In this document: positions 17,040-21,502 of the stretch, piece after piece
Layout of the letters: the number at the start of each line of letters is the position of its first letter
Numbering within the stretch: position 1 is the first letter of the stretch
Assembly (NCBI GenBank): GCA_011109175.1
Contig: RDEW01000136.1
Location: 26,933-48,434 of the forward strand
Direction of reading: 5' to 3'
Length of the DNA stretch: 21,502 bases
Origin: Dicyema japonicum
Taxonomy: Eukaryota > Dicyemida > Rhombozoa > Dicyemidae
Translations under genes and position numbers: made by a program
The notes under the pieces: model-generated
What the model saw: only the letters and a program-made list of their open reading frames with translations
The model's database searches: none
What the model was told of the DNA's origin: nothing

Positions 17040-17343
17040 TATTATTATTATTTTTATTTTGCTTAAGTACTGATGGTTATTCTAATAAATAAATAGGTTA
17101 ATGTATGACCGAATTAACAAAAGGCTTTTAGATGGCTCTTTTGCTATTCTGACTAAAATAGACAAAGCGTACGTAATTTCAAGAGTAAAATAGTACAACT
17201 ATAATAAATACAAAAGAGCAACATTTTCACAGTTATGGATAAAATAAAATTATCTTTAATTTATGTTTATTAATATTTTATTAATTTTATTTGATTTTAT
17301 ATTAATAAAAATTTTGATTAATTGTGACAATAACGTTGTGTGA

Positions 17344-17871
17344 ATGTTCCAATTACTAGGTATATAATAATAAATAATATTACCAGTATATTCATGTATA
17401 ATCATTTGTAAATCAACAATGAGTGAAATTATAACTTCAGTAATATTGGATAATGCAGTACCAATGTGGGTTGTTAGAGAGGATGCTCGGACTATAGTAT
17501 TATTTAAAGGAAAAATTGTTGTCTCGTACAAAATTAATAATACTGTAATCACATTATATTACTAAAAAGATTTTACATGAAAATTTTAATGATGCAACAT
17601 TTGATTTTAAAAAATTTGAATGTGGTAAAGTAATGTTTTCTTGGACGAAAAATGGCATAAAAATAATATTTACTACCAAATATCTTGCTCATATTAATTT
17701 ATTATCAGTTCGTTTGGAATTATCAGTATTCAAGCATAAATGTAAAGAAAATGGTTTATTAATTTAGATCATGAAAAATTTGTTGATTTTCTGGAGAAAT
17801 TCAAAAATAACAGTTATTATAAATGTAGCAAATGTGTTATGTATTTCCCTCCATATGGAATGTCACTATAA
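17344..17871 (+). pseudogene. truncated paralogue of the membrane protein at 11557-12478
   Basis: The first frame (from ATG 17344) reads MFQLLGI, three TAA codons, ILPVYSCIIICKS, then VPMWVVREDARTIVLFKGKI and VVSYKINNTVITLYY. A second frame gives KILHENFNDATFDFKKFECG and KVMFSWTKNGIKIIFTTKYL. A third ends with NNSYYKCSKCVMYFPPYGMS and TAA at 17869-17871. The blocks align in order with the copy at 12478-12020 (VPMW..., YKINN-VITLY, ENLNDAIFYFGKF, YYNCS); in the best block about 60% of 34 residues are identical by eye. The stalk and membrane span are absent, because an endonuclease fragment abuts at about 17872. Confidence 0.6.
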
Positions 17872-17874
17872 GTG

Positions 17875-18359
17875 AGTCTGGATAAGTCCAACAAGAATCC
17901 TTTCGGGCAAGAGGACGGACGAGGGACATATATGTTAGCAATTTTGAGAGTACTCGATCCGTTTGATATTGAAATTCCGGAGATTTCCGTGGTCCCATTG
18001 TTAGTTAGCGACTTAAGTTCAGCGGATATGTCAGAATAACGAAGGTTCTTTCTGATGATGGTAAGAAGGCCTCCACCGAGTGGGTTCGGGCGATCTAGGC
18101 GGATGCAGTCGAAACCTGGAAAATGAGGAGTAGTCGCGGACTCAGTCAACTTGCTTTCTTGAAGCAGGATCACGTCAATGTTTTGGTTGTTTGTGAAGGA
18201 TCGTAATTCGAGAATTTTGCTCTTTAATTCCGTTGATGTTAATCTGCAGAATTGAAAGTTGGAGACCTGGGTTGAGCTCGATGTCGCCAGAGAGTAGTAG
18301 AAGGATCCCATTGAGAGTTGATGGGAGAAGAGTTGAAGGAAGCCGTACGAAGGAACCAA
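17875..18359 (-). pseudogene. AP-like endonuclease fragment of a non-LTR retrotransposon
   Basis: An open frame (18359 down) reads LTSTELKSKILELRSFTNNQ, NIDVILLQESKLTESATTPH, FDCIRLDRPNPLGGGLLTII, then IANIYVPRP and FLLDLSRL. The pattern is the N-terminal half of the exonuclease-endonuclease-phosphatase fold: 'DV-x-LLQE-x-K' with the catalytic Glu, the GGGLLT block and the 'NIYVPP' strand. The GDLNA block, SDH motif and RT are absent, so the fragment is truncated at about 17875. The initial residues from 18359 to about 18300 may be flank. The enzyme would nick the target DNA. Style matches Jockey-type elements such as that at 5979-7858, which lacks this domain. Confidence 0.85.
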
Positions 18360-18428
18360 CTTGGGATTTAAATTAATTATTTTAATATAACTAAAATATA
18401 AAACATGTGTAAATTACTAGGACGTTCA

Positions 18429-18600
18429 ACAACAACTAATTTGACAAAACTAGTCCAATTCATCTCTGACGGCCTTGAAAACCTCAAATCCACACAAAGA
18501 ACCGTGGTGTATAGAAGGCTTTTGACTCACTATCCCGGAAAATAAATTCACTTGAAGCACTTCCCGACTAGTCTCGATCTTCAAAATATTTATACGAGAA
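18429..18600 (+). pseudogene. reverse transcriptase scrap, sister of the RT at 6540
   Basis: Reads TTTNLTKLVQFISDGLENLK, and after a shift KAFDSLSRKINSLEALPD and a stop. The element at 6540-7298 has TTHLTKLTQYISDGFSYPKP and KAFDSVSRTLLIEKI at the same spacing, so the two belong to one family. Motif A lacks the 'IEL' part here because of a deletion. Downstream homology is lost by about 18600. Confidence 0.75.
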
Positions 18601-19093
18601 ATGAATGGACTTCAGATTTCACATGCTTAAAAAATCACGGTTCAATAAATTGGTTGTAAATAGAATTCAAAATAGGATTATTTCCGATTTTCCATATTCC
18701 AGATAGACAGTTGTATACATTAGTCTTCTTTCTATATTTTGTTATATCTAGGGCGATTTTTTGACTTTAAAAATTCAAAATTGTGTGAATGGAACAAGAA
18801 AATCAGATATTTTAGCAGTATCACCTGTGAAATACTACTAAAATGATTAGCAGTTAGTTTGAAATGTTTATTAGACAAAAGATCAAATAAATAGCTGTTG
18901 TCAGAAAATTCGTGAGTTGAAAATTCACCAGGATGTTTTCTAATAACAGTCATAACCTTTTTAATGACCTTCCTGATACGAATGTGGCATAACAGATGAC
19001 ACGTTAGTACTTTATTTCAAAAACTCTAAAAATTAATTAATAAAAATGTTGACTTTATATTTTTATTTAAGCACTTCACGAGAGCCATACTAT
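18601..19093. other. AT-rich stretch, nothing recognised
   Basis: A 73-codon minus frame at 18732-18953 shows no motif. The part next to 19094 is the 3' flank or 3' UTR of the RTE-like element on the minus strand. Confidence 0.35.
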
Positions 19094-20309
19094 TTATAGC
19101 CCCGCATGTGCTGCAAAAGAAACAAGGTTAGATGTCATCCTTTTCCATGCTCCCCTGTTTCTAGCCAAGGCTCCCATGTTGTCCAGGTCGTCGGCATTTA
19201 TTAGATTTTTTTGATATTACCAGGCCTTTTTGTAAGACTATTGGCAGTGTTGTTCTTGGTCTTCCACGATAGCGGCCTTCTTGGCTAACATAGTATGTTT
19301 CCATAGATATGTTAGGTGGGGATGTTAATTCCATCCTCAGCACGTGTCCGAAGAGCTTCCATCGGGATTCCAGTACTTCTAAACTGATGGGTCTAGTGCG
19401 GCATCTCTTATATAAAGCATTCCTCGATATTCTCGTAGGCCAAGTAGTTCTTGTTATTTTTTCTCAGCTGACATCAGTGGAATGAGTTTAGTTTTTCCAT
19501 TTCCGCTGATGAGTCGCCCAAATTCCAGCGTTATATAAAAGTACCGGTTTTATAAATGAGTCGTATAATATGATTCTCATTTTCGTGTCGATGCCTTTTT
19601 GATTGAGCCATAGATTCTTCAGTTTATATAACGCAGCATTGGCTAGAGTTTTCCTACGTAAAATATCTTCGCTATCTCCCAAAAGTGAACCGAGTTTCTT
19701 TACTTGTCGCCATTTCTCTTCGGCCATTTCTCTTGATTCCTCGGCCGTGATTGGTATCTTAAGGAGTCTTGGCCTTCCATCAAATGAGTGGATTTCTATG
19801 GTTTTAATGTTGAAAAGCTTCTCAAAGTAGCCGCGATGGCTTCAGTTTGTTTTTGGTGTTCAGTATCTGCTTACCGTTCTCGTCTTTTATGGTTAGTCGA
19901 CTTCTGTTTGTTCGCCGCAGCAAACGGGCAGCGACGTACACCTGTGCGTTGTCTTTCACTTTGTTTACTTCTTCTATACAGGAGCTATTTCTTCTATGAA
20001 AAGCTTTTTGTTCAGATCCTTTATTTTTCTTCTGACACGTTGCCTTTCGTTTTGAAGGGTTTTTATCGTATTAGCGTCAGTGGCATTTTATTTTCTCATA
20101 TTTATTTCTTTTAAACTTTTCGCAAGCTCAGGAACATCTGGATGAATAGTTTTACTATTCTCTCTTTTGCCAAGACATGCTTCAGCAGCTTCATTGATGG
20201 TGTCCTTCTGTGCGTTTCCAGGCGTCTTCTTACGCGGTATCCACCAATACGTCCTGCATATGAGTCTGAATGTATTGTTGAAATCTCTCAGTAGTCTCCG
20301 GTTGGGAAA
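19094..20309 (-). pseudogene. linker and C-terminal part of RTE-like ORF2, RT palm missing
   Basis: The linker is recognisable at about 19910-19740 (TIKDENGKQILNT, then YFEKLFNIKTIEIHSFDGRP and LLKIPITAEE), the stretch that normally precedes the RT palm. Without a frame change the sequence passes through SREMAEEKWRQ into VKKLGSLLGDSEDILRRKTL, which normally follows the palm. It continues to LYDSFIKPVLLYNAGIWATH, RTRPISLEVLESRWKLFGHV, GRYRGRPRTTLPIVLQK and INADDLDNMGALARNRGAWK, ending at the stop 19096-19094. A short duplicated block CCATTTCTCTT (19710 and 19724) marks the join. Several frame changes exist elsewhere. Confidence 0.8.
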
Positions 20310-21223
20310 TCAGCCTTTCAGTCTCGTAGTCGCCTTTGATTTTCTCAAATTCGTGATTGCATTCTTGTATTTGATGGCATGTTTTTTCAGGATGAAGGTC
20401 GCAATAACCATTTTGTGGTCGCTGACAGTCGTCGAGCCTTCATTTGAACGTGCGTTTACTAGAAGGTGTTTGTCTTTAGCCCGGCATATGACATAATCTA
20501 TTTGGTTGTATATTGGGACCAGCTTTCCATCTGAGTTCCTTCGCTTCCCCATCCACGTAGTTTTGTGGCAGGCAGGATGCGTAAATGCAGTATTGCATAG
20601 GAAAAGGTTGTGTGCCATACAAAAGTTACCAATTATTGTCCCGGGTAGATTTCTTATTCACGTCCTTGTTCTCCCAAGAAACTTCATCCCGATTTTTGCA
20701 TTCAAATCCCCAGCAATGAGTATTAGTGATGACGACTCATATTCGTTGTACGTCCGTAACAGTGTTGAATAGAAGTCGTCTAGTTCTGTCGGATCTTTCG
20801 CTACTCTCCCGCAGTGTGGCGCATAAACATTTACAATTGTCAGAAAGCTCTTCGAAGGAGGTAAGTCGTTTAGTCGGATTTGTATAACACAGATCCTGTC
20901 ATTCACACTCCATATACGGTGGACTGCACTTGTCAACTTTGAGTGGATGGCAAATCCAATCCATAATATTTTGAGTCGCTCGGCTGACATATAATTCGAT
21001 ATTCGCCATAGTTCTCATCAAGGCTACAAGTAACTTTCGTCTCTTGTAGGCACCCAATAGATACGTCGTATCTCTCCAAGTTGTCACTGAGAATCTTCCT
21101 CGACCAGGTCGTCGATAAGCCTCTAGCATTGAACGTAAGGACCTTTAGACGAGATGCATTCCTTTGTATCCCTTGTCTTTTTGACATTTTTCTCAATTGC
21201 GATCCAATCAAGAAACGAGGCAC
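20310..21223 (-). pseudogene. AP-like endonuclease domain of the RTE-like element
   Basis: All blocks of the domain are visible in order: KVLTFNARGL (21145-21116), GCLQETKV (21055-21030), TIVNVYAPHCG (20840-20808), LILIAGDLNAKIG (20725-20685), LFLCNTAF (20605-20580), KTTWMGKR (20565-20540), IYNQIDYVICRAKD (20515-20470), and STTVSDHKMVIATF (20430-20390). The metal-binding Asn and Glu, the catalytic Asp of NQIDY and the SDH His are kept. Two frame changes (near 20960-20930 and 20650) break it into frames at 20933-21223, 20658-20990 and 20310-20618. It would nick target DNA to prime reverse transcription. The start at 21223 gives a short basic leader before the domain. Confidence 0.92.
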
Positions 21224-21300
21224 GTCACAACCTCACCAAAAAAACTTGACTTTATTGACTTAAAAAATTATATTTTTACTTTTTTTGACAATGCGAAACG

Positions 21301-21502
21301 AAAACTAATGTTCTGAAATGCCTCACAGGAATATGGAAGATCGAAAAGCATTATGTTCTGAGCACTGTATATAAACAATTCATTGAACCATACATCTCTT
21401 ATGCATGTGGTATATGGGCACACTCATCTCTTGGACGAATATCTTGAAATTCAAGGCTAGCCGGAAAAGAGCCTCCAAAATCACGGAACGCTGGATTTCT
21501 GG
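21301..21502 (+). pseudogene. C-terminal part of a non-LTR RT, running off the window
   Basis: The plus strand reads KTNVLKCLTGIWKIEKHYVL, then YKQFIEPYISYACGIWAH, a stop near 21446, and after a shift KFKASRKRASKITERWIS. This is the thumb-region pattern 'T-N-x-LK-x-L-(x)n-YK-x-x-I-x-P-x-I-x-YA-x-x-IW' followed by a basic helix, as also seen at 7370-7560. It is on the opposite strand to the neighbouring RTE-like element and belongs to a different, Jockey-type lineage. The element continues beyond the window edge. Confidence 0.7.

Larger units (their letters stand above)
19094..21223 (-). mobile_element. RTE-like non-LTR retrotransposon with deleted RT core
   Basis: On the minus strand the order is endonuclease (21140-20390), linker (20390-19740), an abrupt join at about 19710-19745, then the post-palm thumb and C-terminal tail (19710-19094). 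No SYRPI, KAFD, PQGS or YADD block exists between. The copy therefore cannot make RT itself. The C-terminal signature is shared with the fragment at 16466-16725. Confidence 0.8.

Noticed and set aside
19603-20772. Several plus-strand frames of 75-109 codons
   Set aside because: They lie opposite the RTE-like element, whose minus-strand motifs are unambiguous; they are shadows.
1-21502. CRISPR array, bacterial operon, restriction or toxin-antitoxin system
   Set aside because: No spaced direct repeats of array type, no ribosome-binding sites or compact operon; all content is eukaryotic in style.

Overview
This is an AT-rich eukaryotic nuclear window, most likely from an invertebrate-like animal. 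The evidence is a tRNA-derived SINE with box A, box B and a target-site duplication, a hAT DNA transposon, at least four lineages of non-LTR retrotransposon, and a GT-AG intron. I see no bacterial operon, ribosome-binding site, rRNA, functional tRNA gene or CRISPR array. The species cannot be named from the sequence. No intact long gene is visible. What exists is a graveyard of nested mobile elements plus several coding-like relics whose frames are broken by single-base shifts and isolated stops.

Layout. 1-1500: a decayed reverse transcriptase (RT) relic (+), with a full-length SINE (-) just upstream of it. 1889-2600: a hAT element carrying the transposase C-terminus (-). 2600-5850: AT-rich DNA with coding-like relics at 3909-4509 and 5324-5838. 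5979-8050: a Jockey-like retrotransposon (+) bracketed by two nearly identical 0.19-kb direct repeats. 8130-11220: relics of unrecognised genes on both strands, one with a clear intron. 11557-12478: a broken gene (-) for a secreted or type I membrane protein. 12671-12870: a third, diverged and inverted copy of the 0.19-kb repeat. 13266-13505: a second SINE copy. 13522-17039: a block bounded by 50-bp terminal inverted repeats and filled with LINE fragments (-). 17344-17871: a truncated paralogue (+) of the membrane protein. 17875-21502: endonuclease and RT fragments, including an RTE-like element (-) that has lost its RT core in frame.

How the parts relate. The retroelement relics belong to a few families that recur: the RT at 6540 has a mutilated sister at 18429, the C-terminus at 19094 has a cousin at 16466, and the LINE at 13627-14760 lies next to an internally deleted sister at 14815-15950. 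The most interesting non-transposon signal is the membrane-protein family at 11557 and 17344. Its two copies are clearly homologous at protein level, and their upstream flanks share a short motif. I do not recognise the family. Many frames are interrupted by one-base shifts while the residues on either side stay well preserved, so uncorrected assembly indels must be weighed against true pseudogenisation.
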